55,230 nucleotides of DNA from an uncultured Spirochaetales bacterium (lineage in GTDB: Bacteria > Spirochaetota > Spirochaetia > Sphaerochaetales > Sphaerochaetaceae). The DNA lies in the NCBI GenBank assembly GCA_949300325.1, contig CASGDQ010000063.1, positions 1-55,230 on the forward strand, written 5' to 3'. The notes under the pieces were generated by a model, which was given only the letters and a program-made list of their open reading frames with translations, made no database searches and had not been told where the DNA came from. Both the position numbers and the translations under genes were made by a program. This document shows, piece by piece, positions 35,163 through 44,921 of this stretch. Position 1 is the first letter of the stretch. Each line of letters starts with the position of its first letter.

Positions 35163-38100
35163 ATGAAGGGAAGCGCACTCGAAAGATTTGCATATGAAGC
35201 AAGAATACAGCTACAGAAGGAAGTAAGGGCCAGACTCAACCTGATTCAGAAAGGTGATGCCTCAATCGACCTCATCGAGAACAGAAATGCAGTGAATGCA
35301 CTGGGCAGGCATCTTGATGAACTCAAAGGTAATGAAGATGCCCTTGTCGAGGAAGTCGCATACACATGGTTCAACAGAATCTCTGCTCTCCGCTTCATGG
35401 ATGCATCAGGATACAATGCCACGTTGATAGTCTCTCCGGCAAAAGGAAAGACCCTTCCTGAAATCCTTTCTGAGGCGCTTTCTGGAATCATAGATGAGGA
35501 TGTTGTCCGAAGCACAAAAGATCAGGAGAGGATCAGAGGACTTGTTGATGGTTCAATCGCCTCGAAGAACCCGCAGGCTGAGATATACCGCATCCTTCTT
35601 GTCGCATCATGCAACCACCTCAATAACAGCCTTCCCCTACTCTTTGAAAAGATTGAGGACTATACAGATCTGCTACTTCCTGATGATCTTCTCTCTTCAG
35701 AATCCATAATCACGAAGACAGCGAATGCTATCAACGAGGAAGATACGGAATCTGTCGAAATCATCGGATGGATCTATCAGTACTACATCTCAGAAAAGAA
35801 AGATGAAGTCTTCGCCTCCTTCAAAAACGGAAAGAAGGCCGGAAAGGACGAGATTCCAGCTGCTACCCAGCTCTTCACTCCAGAGTGGATAGTCCGCTAC
35901 CTTGTCGAAAACTCTCTTGGTCGCCTCTGGATGCTTAACCATCCTGAATCAACTCTCAAGAGCAGGATGAAGTACTACATCGAACCTGCGGATAAGGAAA
36001 CAGATTTTATCAAGGTTGAAAGCCCTGAGAAAATCAAAGTCCTTGATCCTTGCTGCGGATCCGGTCATATGCTCACATACGCCTTCGACATTCTTTTCGA
36101 TATCTACACTGAATGCGGCTACACGGATAACGATGCGGTAAAGCATATAATCGAGGACAACCTCTATGGCATTGAAATCGATAAGCGTGCAGGGCAGCTT
36201 GCCTACTTTGCCCTCATGATGAAGGCAAGAGAGAGAAGCAGAAAAATTCTCAGAAAAGGAATAACACCAAACATCTGCATCCTCCAGAAGATCGTATTCG
36301 AGAAAGATGAGCTTCCAAATGTCATTAACCTCTTTGAGAATCCACCTCTTACAATCATGGATCTGATGAAGGACTTCGAAAATGCAGATATCCTAGGATC
36401 TCTTATCACGCCATCTATGTCAAACATAGCTTTCCTGAAAAACACGCTGAAAGCAGATCTGAATTCAAATGACATGTTCTCGGATGTGAATACTCTCAGA
36501 GGAAGAGTAAAGACAGTACTTGATCAGGCTGAGTATCTAAGCAGGAAATACAATATTGTCATAACCAATCCTCCATATCTTGCACCATCATCTTCAGATT
36601 CAGTCCTTCAGAACTTTGCAAAGGGTAAATATCCAAACAGCAAGACAGATACTGGAACAATGTTCATAGAACGCAATCTCAAGTTCATTCCAAAGAATGG
36701 CTATGTTGCTATGATTACTCTCCAGAGTTGGATGTTCCTCTCAAGCTTTGAAAAACTCAGAGATGAAATCATCAATAACAGATCCATCCTCTCCATGATT
36801 CATATCGGAGCAAGAGGCTTTGATACAATCGGAGGCGAGGTTGTCTCAACTACAGCTTATATCCTCTCCGGAGAGAAGGGGGCGACGGGGGTTAAGGGGC
36901 AGTATGTCCGCCTTGTTGATGGTCAGTCAGAGGATAAAAAGGCAACCTCTCTTTCAGCAGCTATATTAAATCATGGTTGTGGATATTATTTCGAAGTATC
37001 AGCAGATCAGTTCGAGAAGATTCCTGGAAGTCCGATTGCGTATTGGGCAAGCGAAGCTATATTTGCGTTATTCGCAAATACAGCGCCCATTGTCGGCAGT
37101 TTGAAGCCCTACCAGGGGTTGGCAACTGCCGACAATGGGCGCTTTTTGCGCCTCTGGCACGAAATATCAACTGACAAGGTTTGTTACAATGCTGATTCGA
37201 TGCAAAAAGCACTTAAAAGTCATAAAAAATGGTTCCCTTACAACAAGGGTGGAGACTACAGGAAATGGTATGGAAATTATGACTACTTAGTAAACTGGGA
37301 AAATGATGGATATGAGATAAAACATTTCGTTGATGATAAAGGTAAATTGCGTTCACGTCCTCAAAATACAACTTCATATTTTAAACAAAGTGTTACTTGG
37401 TCTTTAATTACATCTAGTAATTTTGCTGCAAGATTTAGGTTAAAAGGAAGTATTCATGATGTTGCTGGTATGAGTGCTTTTGCTGAATCCGTTGAAGAGT
37501 TATATTTTGCATTAGGTTTACTTAATACCAAACTTGCTAATTATTTTTTTAAGATTCTTAATCCTACAATGAATTTACAACTTGGTAATTTCATGTACCT
37601 ACCTTATAAAAAACCAAATTCAACAAATGAAAGAATAGTACTCATTGATACAGTAAAATCTAATATTCAAAATTCTAAACAAGACTGGGACTCTTTCGAA
37701 ACCTCATGGGATTTCTCCATCCATCCTCTGCTTGATAAAAAGGTTATTGAAACTGACGGTTTTGCTTTTGAGGATGATCAGGAGCTTCAGGAATATCTTG
37801 GAGATGATGAGTATGACAGAATCTTCAAGAATGGAATTGATGGTTCAAGAACTGCGTGGAGTCCCATCGAGTTCGCATATCTCCGCTATAAGGACTGGGC
37901 AAACAAGGCATTCTTCCATCTCAAGAAGAACGAGGAAGAGCTGAACAGGATCTTCATTGATATCTATGGCCTTCAGGACGAACTTACTCCGGAAGAAGAT
38001 GATTCGATGGTGTCCGTGCATAGGATCTTTGATGATAAGTCTGAGATTCCAGAGTCCATGAGAAAAGGACAGTATGCACTTACCAAGGAAGATGTGATCA

Positions 38101-38744
38101 AATCATTTGTATCCTATGTGGTCGGATGCATGTTCGGACGATACAATGCATCTCGTCCGGGGCTTGCCTTTGCAGGTGGTGATTTTGATGTCTCATCCTA
38201 CTCTAGTTTTGTTCCAGATAGCGATAATGTCATTCCAGTACTTGGAGATTCCTGGTTCAAGAATGATGCTGAGACTTATTTCATCAGGTTCGTTGAGAAA
38301 ACATTCGGGCATGACAGTCTCAATGAGAATCTTAAGTTCATTGAGAATGCTCTTGGAAAATCAATCAGGGAATACTTCTATAAGGACTTCTACAAGGATC
38401 ATCTGAAGACTTATCAGAAGAGACCGATCTACTGGATGTTCTCATCACCGAAGGGATATTTCCAGGCACTGGTGTACATGCACCGCTATAATGAGAACAC
38501 AGCCAATGTAGTACTCGATTACCTGAGACAGTTCAGAGACAAGATCCGCCTTCAGATCAAGCTTGCCGAGGATGCAGGTGAGACCAAGAAGAAGATTGAA
38601 TATGAGAACATAGACAAGGATCTCAATGACTATGAGGTGAATGTTCTCTATCCTCTTGCAATCCAGCATCTCGTGTTCGATCTTGATGATGGCGTGAAGG
38701 TGAACTACCAGAAGCTCGGGAATGCTCTGAAACCAATCAAGTGA
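35163..38744 (+). CDS. pglX: BREX adenine-specific DNA methyltransferase PglX
   Basis: This 1193-aa type I PglX/BrxX has N-terminal helical residues 1-200, SAM-binding motif LDPCCGSGHM near residue 294 and catalytic NPPYLAP near 468. The conserved YQGLATADNGRFLRLW follows at about 645-665, then a C-terminal half. It methylates a non-palindromic hexamer on host DNA so that BREX spares it. Two oddities: a perfect 20-bp inverted repeat lies inside the gene at 37082-37143, and residues about 660-845 (37140-37700) are strikingly AT-rich compared with both sides. The frame is intact. It starts two bases after brxC ends. Confidence 0.95.
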   Translation: MKGSALERFAYEARIQLQKEVRARLNLIQKGDASIDLIENRNAVNALGRHLDELKGNEDALVEEVAYTWFNRISALRFMDASGYNATLIVSPAKGKTLPEILSEALSGIIDEDVVRSTKDQERIRGLVDGSIASKNPQAEIYRILLVASCNHLNNSLPLLFEKIEDYTDLLLPDDLLSSESIITKTANAINEEDTESVEIIGWIYQYYISEKKDEVFASFKNGKKAGKDEIPAATQLFTPEWIVRYLVENSLGRLWMLNHPESTLKSRMKYYIEPADKETDFIKVESPEKIKVLDPCCGSGHMLTYAFDILFDIYTECGYTDNDAVKHIIEDNLYGIEIDKRAGQLAYFALMMKARERSRKILRKGITPNICILQKIVFEKDELPNVINLFENPPLTIMDLMKDFENADILGSLITPSMSNIAFLKNTLKADLNSNDMFSDVNTLRGRVKTVLDQAEYLSRKYNIVITNPPYLAPSSSDSVLQNFAKGKYPNSKTDTGTMFIERNLKFIPKNGYVAMITLQSWMFLSSFEKLRDEIINNRSILSMIHIGARGFDTIGGEVVSTTAYILSGEKGATGVKGQYVRLVDGQSEDKKATSLSAAILNHGCGYYFEVSADQFEKIPGSPIAYWASEAIFALFANTAPIVGSLKPYQGLATADNGRFLRLWHEISTDKVCYNADSMQKALKSHKKWFPYNKGGDYRKWYGNYDYLVNWENDGYEIKHFVDDKGKLRSRPQNTTSYFKQSVTWSLITSSNFAARFRLKGSIHDVAGMSAFAESVEELYFALGLLNTKLANYFFKILNPTMNLQLGNFMYLPYKKPNSTNERIVLIDTVKSNIQNSKQDWDSFETSWDFSIHPLLDKKVIETDGFAFEDDQELQEYLGDDEYDRIFKNGIDGSRTAWSPIEFAYLRYKDWANKAFFHLKKNEEELNRIFIDIYGLQDELTPEEDDSMVSVHRIFDDKSEIPESMRKGQYALTKEDVIKSFVSYVVGCMFGRYNASRPGLAFAGGDFDVSSYSSFVPDSDNVIPVLGDSWFKNDAETYFIRFVEKTFGHDSLNENLKFIENALGKSIREYFYKDFYKDHLKTYQKRPIYWMFSSPKGYFQALVYMHRYNENTANVVLDYLRQFRDKIRLQIKLAEDAGETKKKIEYENIDKDLNDYEVNVLYPLAIQHLVFDLDDGVKVNYQKLGNALKPIK
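37082..37143. repeat. Perfect 20-bp inverted repeat inside pglX
   Basis: AGCGCCCATTGTCGGCAGTT at 37082-37101 and its exact reverse complement at 37124-37143, loop 22 bases. Outside it, CGCAAATA and TTTTTGCG extend an imperfect stem to about 28 bp. The right arm encodes the conserved TADNGRF segment of PglX. Confidence 0.95.
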
Positions 38745-38751
38745 GGTGAGG

Positions 38752-40248
38752 ATGGAAGATTTCGAATTGCAGAATATAGAATACAAAGCCATCTGGAAGA
38801 AGGAATTTCTTGACGAGATCTGCGGGATGGCCAATGCTTCAGGCGGTAAGATATATATCGGAAAGGATGACGATGGCAACACTGTGGATCTTGGAGTCAA
38901 TGAAACAAGAAGATTGCTTGAATCAATCCCTAACAGCATAGTCCAGGCTTTGGATTACTCTAATGTCTCTGTAGATGCAAAGAAGGATGACAATGGCCTT
39001 TATATCGAGATCATAGTCCATAAATCAGACACTCCTGTCTTCTATCATGGGAGTATGTACAAACGCATCGGGACTGCTAATTTCAAAGTGGAAGGAACTC
39101 AGCAGCAGAAGGCATTGATTGAAGTCAGGAACAGGACATGGGATTCATCAATTGTGGATAATGTCTCAATTGATGATCTTGATGAAGAGAGTTTCGAAAT
39201 ATTCAGAGAGGAAGCTGTATCATCAGGCAAACTGAGCGGAAAAGCTCTTGAAAGCAGAGAGAAGATCCTTGAGGAGCTTGAGCTTGTAAAAGATGGCAAG
39301 CTTACAGTTGCTGCAGTTCTCCTGTTCCATAGAAAACCATCGAAAGTGTTATCAGGGGCATCTGTACTTATTGGCAAGATGAGAAGTGATGCAGATGTAG
39401 TGAGCAGTGATGAGATAAAAGGATCTCTGATGATGCTCAGCAGAAGCATCCTTGATATCCTGAAAGTGAAATATCTTTATGCACTCATTTCCTACGATAT
39501 GCCTACAAGGATTGAGACATACCCATACCCGTTTGATGCACTTAGGGAAGCAGTTTTCAACTCTTTAATGCATAACGACTGGTCATCAGGTCAATCTATT
39601 CTGATTAAGGTTTATGACCATTCACTCAGCATACTCAACAGGGCTATTGTTGATGAGGACTGGACAGTGGAACATCATAAATCAAGACATATCAATCCAC
39701 TCATATCCAATGCCTTCAATAAAGCGGGGCTGGTAGAGAAATTCGGCACAGGTATCACCAAGATGATTGATTCATGCAAGGAGGCAGGGAATCCTGAACC
39801 TTTGTTTGAGACAGCTTCCACTGGACTTGATTTCTGCGTGACATTCAAGGCTTCCAAGCTATACAGGGCAATCGAAAAATACAGGGAATTGAACAACGAT
39901 TCTGTTGTTGATTACCGGAAGGTACTTACCCAAATGGATAAGCTTACAGAGGACAATCCTGATGGCACTATAAATGGCACTATAAATGGCACTGATGGCA
40001 CTATAACTAAAATCAAAACGCCTAGCCACGATTCCAAATCAGATGATTACGTCTTTTCTCGAAAAAAACGCTTGCTTTCTGAGCTGAAGAGAAATTCTCA
40101 GATTACTCTTGACCAGCTTGAAGCTGCTCTATCTCTTCCAAGAAGGACAATAGCAAGGGACATCGAGTGGCTGAGAGAAAATGGCTATCTGGAACGTCTT
40201 GGATCAAAGAAATCCGGTTCCTGGCATGTAATCAAGGAGCTTGAATAA
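38752..40248 (+). CDS. AlbA/Schlafen-type putative DNA-binding ATPase (COG2865)
   Basis: This protein of about 498 aa has an N-terminal AlbA_2 domain (ELQNIEYKAIWKKEFLDEI..MANASGGKIYIGKDD, split: NIEYKAIWKKEFLDEI then MANASGGKIYIG). A HATPase_c_4-like region follows: YPFDALREAVFNSLMHNDW, then GLVEKFGTGITKMIDSCK. A C-terminal winged helix (LDQLEAALSLPRRTIARDIEWL) completes it. COG2865 members are transcription regulator or helicase-associated proteins of unclear role. ATG 38752 is preferred to a GTG at 38746; AGGTGAGG lies just before. It is embedded between pglX and pglZ with tight spacing, so it is part of the BREX operon as an accessory component or regulator. Confidence 0.85.
   Translation: MEDFELQNIEYKAIWKKEFLDEICGMANASGGKIYIGKDDDGNTVDLGVNETRRLLESIPNSIVQALDYSNVSVDAKKDDNGLYIEIIVHKSDTPVFYHGSMYKRIGTANFKVEGTQQQKALIEVRNRTWDSSIVDNVSIDDLDEESFEIFREEAVSSGKLSGKALESREKILEELELVKDGKLTVAAVLLFHRKPSKVLSGASVLIGKMRSDADVVSSDEIKGSLMMLSRSILDILKVKYLYALISYDMPTRIETYPYPFDALREAVFNSLMHNDWSSGQSILIKVYDHSLSILNRAIVDEDWTVEHHKSRHINPLISNAFNKAGLVEKFGTGITKMIDSCKEAGNPEPLFETASTGLDFCVTFKASKLYRAIEKYRELNNDSVVDYRKVLTQMDKLTEDNPDGTINGTINGTDGTITKIKTPSHDSKSDDYVFSRKKRLLSELKRNSQITLDQLEAALSLPRRTIARDIEWLRENGYLERLGSKKSGSWHVIKELE
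39964..40008 (+). repeat. In-frame tandem repeat in the AlbA-ATPase gene
   Basis: The 12-bp unit GGCACTATAAAT occurs twice in direct tandem, then GGCACTGAT, then GGCACTATAACT. It encodes NGTINGTINGTDGTIT-type linker residues. Copy-number change would keep the frame. Confidence 0.85.
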
Positions 40249-40249
40249 G

Positions 40250-42757
40250 ATGAATGATACCTTGTTAAGCAATCTCATGAAGCAATTTGAATCACATAGA
40301 GTCGTCTTCTGGTATGATCCATCTTCAGAATTCTCTGATCAACTTGATATGATGCCGGATGGCGTTACGCTCATCAGAGCATCTGAATACAACGACTTTG
40401 CCATCAAGTACAGACTTCTCACAGAAGAGCCTGAGAAGAAGTTCCTGGTCTATTATAAGAAGGATGAGCCTGAATATGAGGACAACTGGCTTTTAGACAT
40501 ACAGCTGGCAAACACTGTGTTCAGGACAGATAAGGAATCTATCCTGCTCTCAGAGCTGAACCTGCCACATTCTTTCATCGGAATTCTCAGAAAGCATCTT
40601 CCGTTCTTCAACAATAAGAAACTTGTAAAGAGGCTGGGGGCATTGGTCAGCAAAGATATGAGTGAGGATTCCTTTGAACACCTGCTTCTTGCAATCACAG
40701 GTGGAGAAGACTCATTCAATCTCCAGACAATCATTGATTCCCTTGTCACTGACTGGGCGGAGAATGATGGCGGGCTCTATGAGGTAGTGATGGAATATGG
40801 GCTCGATTCTCTCTTATGGAATGATATTGCTTCTCTCTACGGTTATTCGAAGGAAAACCCGAGTATTGAAGACTTCTATCTTTCAGTATTCGAGACTTCG
40901 CTTCAACACTTCCTTGGAACAGAGACAACACTACAGGCAGATGCATATGGTCTTCTGAAGCACTGGAAGGATTCTGGAAAGTTCAAGGACTCAGGGCTAT
41001 ATAAAACCCTCTCAGAGAAAGCCGCTGAAGAGCTTTCTGCGCCTAAGCACCTTGCAGACATCCCTATCGAGTCTCTCTCCTCATTTGATGATTACTCCTT
41101 CGTTGAAGAAGAGATCATCGCAAGACTTACATCCAGCGCTCTTAATCAGACAATGGGACTAGAAGATATTAGACAAGTAGCAGAGAGAAGGAGAAGTTCG
41201 TTCTGGTACTCGGAATACAGCGCCGCTTATCAAAGCATAGTACTGGCAAAGACGATGCTGGATACTGTGAAGAACATCTCCTTCACTATGGACAGCCCCA
41301 ATGCCGGAATCAATAAATATGTCCAAGAATGGTCTCATATAGATAACGCATACAGGAACTTCAAGACACAAGTCCGTGGCTGTCTCAACATCAATACAGA
41401 CATGGAGGCACTCTCGGATAAAGTTGAAGCTTCTTATGTGACCAACTTCCTCATTCCACTTGGTGAGAAATGGACACCGTTTGCAAAGGAAATGCTTGAG
41501 AAAGGCTGGAGAACAGAAGGGAACCTTCAGCGTCAGAGCATTTTCTATCACTATAACATCAAGAACCTTAAGGCGCGGGGAAACAAAGCCGTAGTCATCA
41601 TCTCCGATGCAATGCGTTATGAGATCGGAGAGGAACTTGTAAGCGAGATAAATTCGCAACAGAGATATAAGGCATCAATCCATCCCCTTCTTGCAGCAGC
41701 TCCGACATATACACAACTAGGTATGGCAGCACTGCTTCCGCATGAGACTCTTACAATCTCACCAGATGGAAGTACCGTATATGCAGATGGATCAAGTACA
41801 CAGGGAATTGTCAACAGGGAAAAGATCCTGAAGACTGCATCAGATGGTAAAGCCGTAGCACTGGATTCTGATGATGTCCTCAAGATGAAGAGCGATGATC
41901 TCAGGACTGTCATCAAGGATAACTCTGTAATCTATATCTATCATGACCTGATTGATCGGGAGGGAGAAGACAACCTCTTCAAGGCCGCTCACGAGGCAAT
42001 TGATGAGCTGAAAAACATCATCAGAAAACTGGGATCCTCCAATGCGAATACAATCTATGTCACAGCAGATCACGGCTTCCTGTTCCAGGAGAGTGACCTT
42101 GAGTCTCATCAGTACATCTCAGATGGCTCGGTCAGAGGAAAGGATGTTCACCAGGTCAGCGGAAGACGCTGTGCAATAGGCTACAATCTTGAGCCATCGG
42201 ATTCCATCATGATTGCAAAGCTCAAGAATATAGGACTCTCAAACGAAGATGATCTGGAAGTTGCATTCCCGAACTCAATTCTTAGAATGAGAGTACAGGG
42301 AGCTAACAATAATTTTGTTCATGGAGGCCTTTCTCTTCAGGAGATCATCATCCCCCTCATCAAAGTCGATAAGGCTCGCAAGGACGACATAACTGATGTC
42401 TCAATCGAGATACTCACGAATCTAAAGACTATCACTACAGGAAGCGTTGCCGTGACCTTCTTCCAGGAGGATTATGTCTCAGACAAGGTTCAGGGCTATG
42501 AAGCTACATTCGGCTTCTATTCTCAGGATGGCACTGCAATCTCTGATATAGAGAAGAGGACAGTTGCAAGTGAGGCGATAGATCCGAAGAAGAGAGAATT
42601 CCAGATTGTGTTCTACCTTAACAAGAAGTCAGAGAAATACAACAGACGGCCAGTATTCCTGAGAATACAGAAGATCCTCCCATCTGGCAGGACTGTTTTG
42701 ATTGCTGAGAAGGAGTGTATTCTCTCCCGCTCGATGAGTTCGGATTTTGATTTCTAG
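40250..42757 (+). CDS. pglZ: BREX phosphatase-domain protein PglZ (BrxZ)
   Basis: This protein of about 835 aa belongs to the alkaline-phosphatase superfamily PglZ proteins, the hallmark of BREX. The metal-binding core is visible: VVIISDAMRYEIGEEL near residue 453 and YVTADHGFLFQE near 607. PglZ may have nuclease or phosphohydrolase activity that underlies defence. ATG 40250 follows AAGGAGC and lies one base after the previous stop; a TTG at 40241 would overlap. Confidence 0.95.
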   Translation: MNDTLLSNLMKQFESHRVVFWYDPSSEFSDQLDMMPDGVTLIRASEYNDFAIKYRLLTEEPEKKFLVYYKKDEPEYEDNWLLDIQLANTVFRTDKESILLSELNLPHSFIGILRKHLPFFNNKKLVKRLGALVSKDMSEDSFEHLLLAITGGEDSFNLQTIIDSLVTDWAENDGGLYEVVMEYGLDSLLWNDIASLYGYSKENPSIEDFYLSVFETSLQHFLGTETTLQADAYGLLKHWKDSGKFKDSGLYKTLSEKAAEELSAPKHLADIPIESLSSFDDYSFVEEEIIARLTSSALNQTMGLEDIRQVAERRRSSFWYSEYSAAYQSIVLAKTMLDTVKNISFTMDSPNAGINKYVQEWSHIDNAYRNFKTQVRGCLNINTDMEALSDKVEASYVTNFLIPLGEKWTPFAKEMLEKGWRTEGNLQRQSIFYHYNIKNLKARGNKAVVIISDAMRYEIGEELVSEINSQQRYKASIHPLLAAAPTYTQLGMAALLPHETLTISPDGSTVYADGSSTQGIVNREKILKTASDGKAVALDSDDVLKMKSDDLRTVIKDNSVIYIYHDLIDREGEDNLFKAAHEAIDELKNIIRKLGSSNANTIYVTADHGFLFQESDLESHQYISDGSVRGKDVHQVSGRRCAIGYNLEPSDSIMIAKLKNIGLSNEDDLEVAFPNSILRMRVQGANNNFVHGGLSLQEIIIPLIKVDKARKDDITDVSIEILTNLKTITTGSVAVTFFQEDYVSDKVQGYEATFGFYSQDGTAISDIEKRTVASEAIDPKKREFQIVFYLNKKSEKYNRRPVFLRIQKILPSGRTVLIAEKECILSRSMSSDFDF

Positions 42758-42767
42758 GAGGAATGAG

Positions 42768-44846
42768 GTGAAAGAATTTGATCAGAAAATACATGACGCC
42801 TTTCCAGGACTCGTAGTTAGAAAAGACCTTGTGAAGGAAGTGAAGGGAAATGCCATTGTTCCTTCCTATGTGCTTGAATACCTACTTGGGCAGTACTGTG
42901 CCACAGACGACCAGGAGACGGTCAAGGCTGGAATCGAGAGCGTCAAATCAATCCTCGCAGCACACTATGTGCATCGCAATGAGGCAAACAAGATCAGGGC
43001 TGAGATAAGCGAACGTGGGCAGAAGAAAGTCATCGATATGATTTCTGTGACGTTCAATGAGAAGAAGGACACATACGAAGCATCATTCTCAAATCTCGGT
43101 ATCTCAAGAGTACTTGTTGACTCTGACACAATAAAAAAACATCAGAAGCTTCTTGTGAACGGCGTATGGTGCATAGCCACCGTAAGCTACCAGCTGGATG
43201 AAGAATCAAAGGAATCATCTCCTTGGCATATTGAGAACCTGAAGCCGATACAGCTTTCAAACTTCGACTTCGATATGTTCCTTGCAGGCAGAAAACAATT
43301 CACATCTGATGAGTGGATTGATGTCCTGATGCAGTCAATCGGATTCAATCCGGAGATGTTCTCAAAAAGGTTAAAGCTTCTTCACCTACTCCGCCTTGTA
43401 CCGTTTGTAGAGAGAAACTACAACCTCATCGAACTCGGCCCGAAGGGAACAGGAAAGAGCCACATCTATTCAGAGATGTCTCCGTATGGAATGTTGCTCT
43501 CAGGTGGAGAAGTTACAGTTGCAAAGCTTTTTGTGAACAACAACCGCAACCAGCTCGGACTTGTCGGATTCTGGGATGTAGTTGCATTCGATGAGTTCGC
43601 AGGGCAGGCAAAGAAGGTTGATAAGGCACTCGTCGATATCATGAAGAACTACATGGCAAACAAGTCGTTCTCCCGTGGTATTGAAACGATGCATGCCGAA
43701 GCTTCCATGGTTTTTGTTGGCAATACGAAGCATACAGTTCCATACATGCTGAAGAACTCGGATCTCTTTGAAGAGCTTCCCAGTGCCTATCATGATCCAG
43801 CATTCATAGACAGAATCCATGCATTCGTCCCTGGCTGGGAGTTTGACAGCATACGCTTTGACATGTTCTCTGATGGCTACGGATTCATAGTTGATTATCT
43901 TGCAGAAATGCTTCGCTATATGCGTAACCTTGATTACTCGAACATGTATCAGGACTACTTCACTCTCTCTTCGGATATCACAACTCGTGACAAGGATGGC
44001 ATCAACAAGACCTTCTCCGGACTTATGAAACTTATTTATCCAAATGGTGAAGCTACAAAGGAAGAGTCTAAGGATATCCTTGAATTTGCAATTGAACAGA
44101 GAAAGAGAGTAAAGGATCAGCTTGTCCGCATTGATGCTACATTTTATGACACGGAGTTCAGTTACCTTGACAATTCTTCAAAAGAGAAGATCCTGGTTCT
44201 TGCCCGTGAAGAGAAAGAGTTCCCGGAGCTTTACAAGAAGAAGGCAAACGAAACAAGCTCTGGAGAAAAGAGTGAGCCAGAAAAACAAAATGAGAACACG
44301 CAATCCATTCCGGATTCTCTTAAATCCAATGCAAAGATACTGGGGCCTCTGTTTCCATCTCCAAAAGCAGGTAACTTCAGATATGAGGAAGATCAGAGTG
44401 GAGTATCTTACGAGAAGCTCTTTGGAGAGTATCTTGAAGAAGCTACTCGGATTGAGATTCAGGATCCGTACATCATCAAACCCTATCAGACAAGGAATCT
44501 GATGGAGTTTATGGAAGTTGTATATCACCACAAGAAACCGGAAGATGAGATATCTGTAACGCTACTCACAAAGGCTGACAGAGATTATTTCGAAGATCAG
44601 GACATGAGGTTGTCGAGAATTAAGGATAGCGCAGCTCTTATCGGCATTGATTTCGAGTACTCCTATGATGGCACTGACACAATCCATGATAGAAACATCA
44701 TCTTGAACAATGGTTGGAAGATTATTCTTGGACGAGGACTCGATATCTTCCAAGTATTCGACACAGACATGCTTTCATTTGCGTCTAGGGTACAGGAAAT
44801 CAGGAAATGCAAGGCATTTGAAGTGACTTATGTTAAAGAGACTTAA
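42768..44846 (+). CDS. brxL: BREX Lon-like AAA protease BrxL
   Basis: This protein of about 692 aa opens with the family pattern (DAFPGLVVRKDLVKEVKG), then Walker A LGPKGTGKSH at residues about 223-232 and Walker B VVAFDEFAG. The C-terminal Lon-like domain shows little of the classical Ser-Lys dyad by eye. BrxL marks type I BREX; it forms AAA+ rings that bind DNA. GTG 42768 is the best start because AGGAGG lies six bases before it; a TTG at 42747 would overlap pglZ. Confidence 0.93.
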   Translation: MKEFDQKIHDAFPGLVVRKDLVKEVKGNAIVPSYVLEYLLGQYCATDDQETVKAGIESVKSILAAHYVHRNEANKIRAEISERGQKKVIDMISVTFNEKKDTYEASFSNLGISRVLVDSDTIKKHQKLLVNGVWCIATVSYQLDEESKESSPWHIENLKPIQLSNFDFDMFLAGRKQFTSDEWIDVLMQSIGFNPEMFSKRLKLLHLLRLVPFVERNYNLIELGPKGTGKSHIYSEMSPYGMLLSGGEVTVAKLFVNNNRNQLGLVGFWDVVAFDEFAGQAKKVDKALVDIMKNYMANKSFSRGIETMHAEASMVFVGNTKHTVPYMLKNSDLFEELPSAYHDPAFIDRIHAFVPGWEFDSIRFDMFSDGYGFIVDYLAEMLRYMRNLDYSNMYQDYFTLSSDITTRDKDGINKTFSGLMKLIYPNGEATKEESKDILEFAIEQRKRVKDQLVRIDATFYDTEFSYLDNSSKEKILVLAREEKEFPELYKKKANETSSGEKSEPEKQNENTQSIPDSLKSNAKILGPLFPSPKAGNFRYEEDQSGVSYEKLFGEYLEEATRIEIQDPYIIKPYQTRNLMEFMEVVYHHKKPEDEISVTLLTKADRDYFEDQDMRLSRIKDSAALIGIDFEYSYDGTDTIHDRNIILNNGWKIILGRGLDIFQVFDTDMLSFASRVQEIRKCKAFEVTYVKET

Positions 44847-44921
44847 TAGAATAATTTGTCTTTCACTAACTTTGTTATTATCTTTCAATTATAAAGCAAT
44901 ATTACAGAGAGGAGAGTTTGA

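Noticed and set aside
35163..38744. pglX as a stand-alone type IIG restriction-modification enzyme
   Set aside because: No nuclease motif is visible and the gene is embedded in a full BREX operon with pglZ and brxL.
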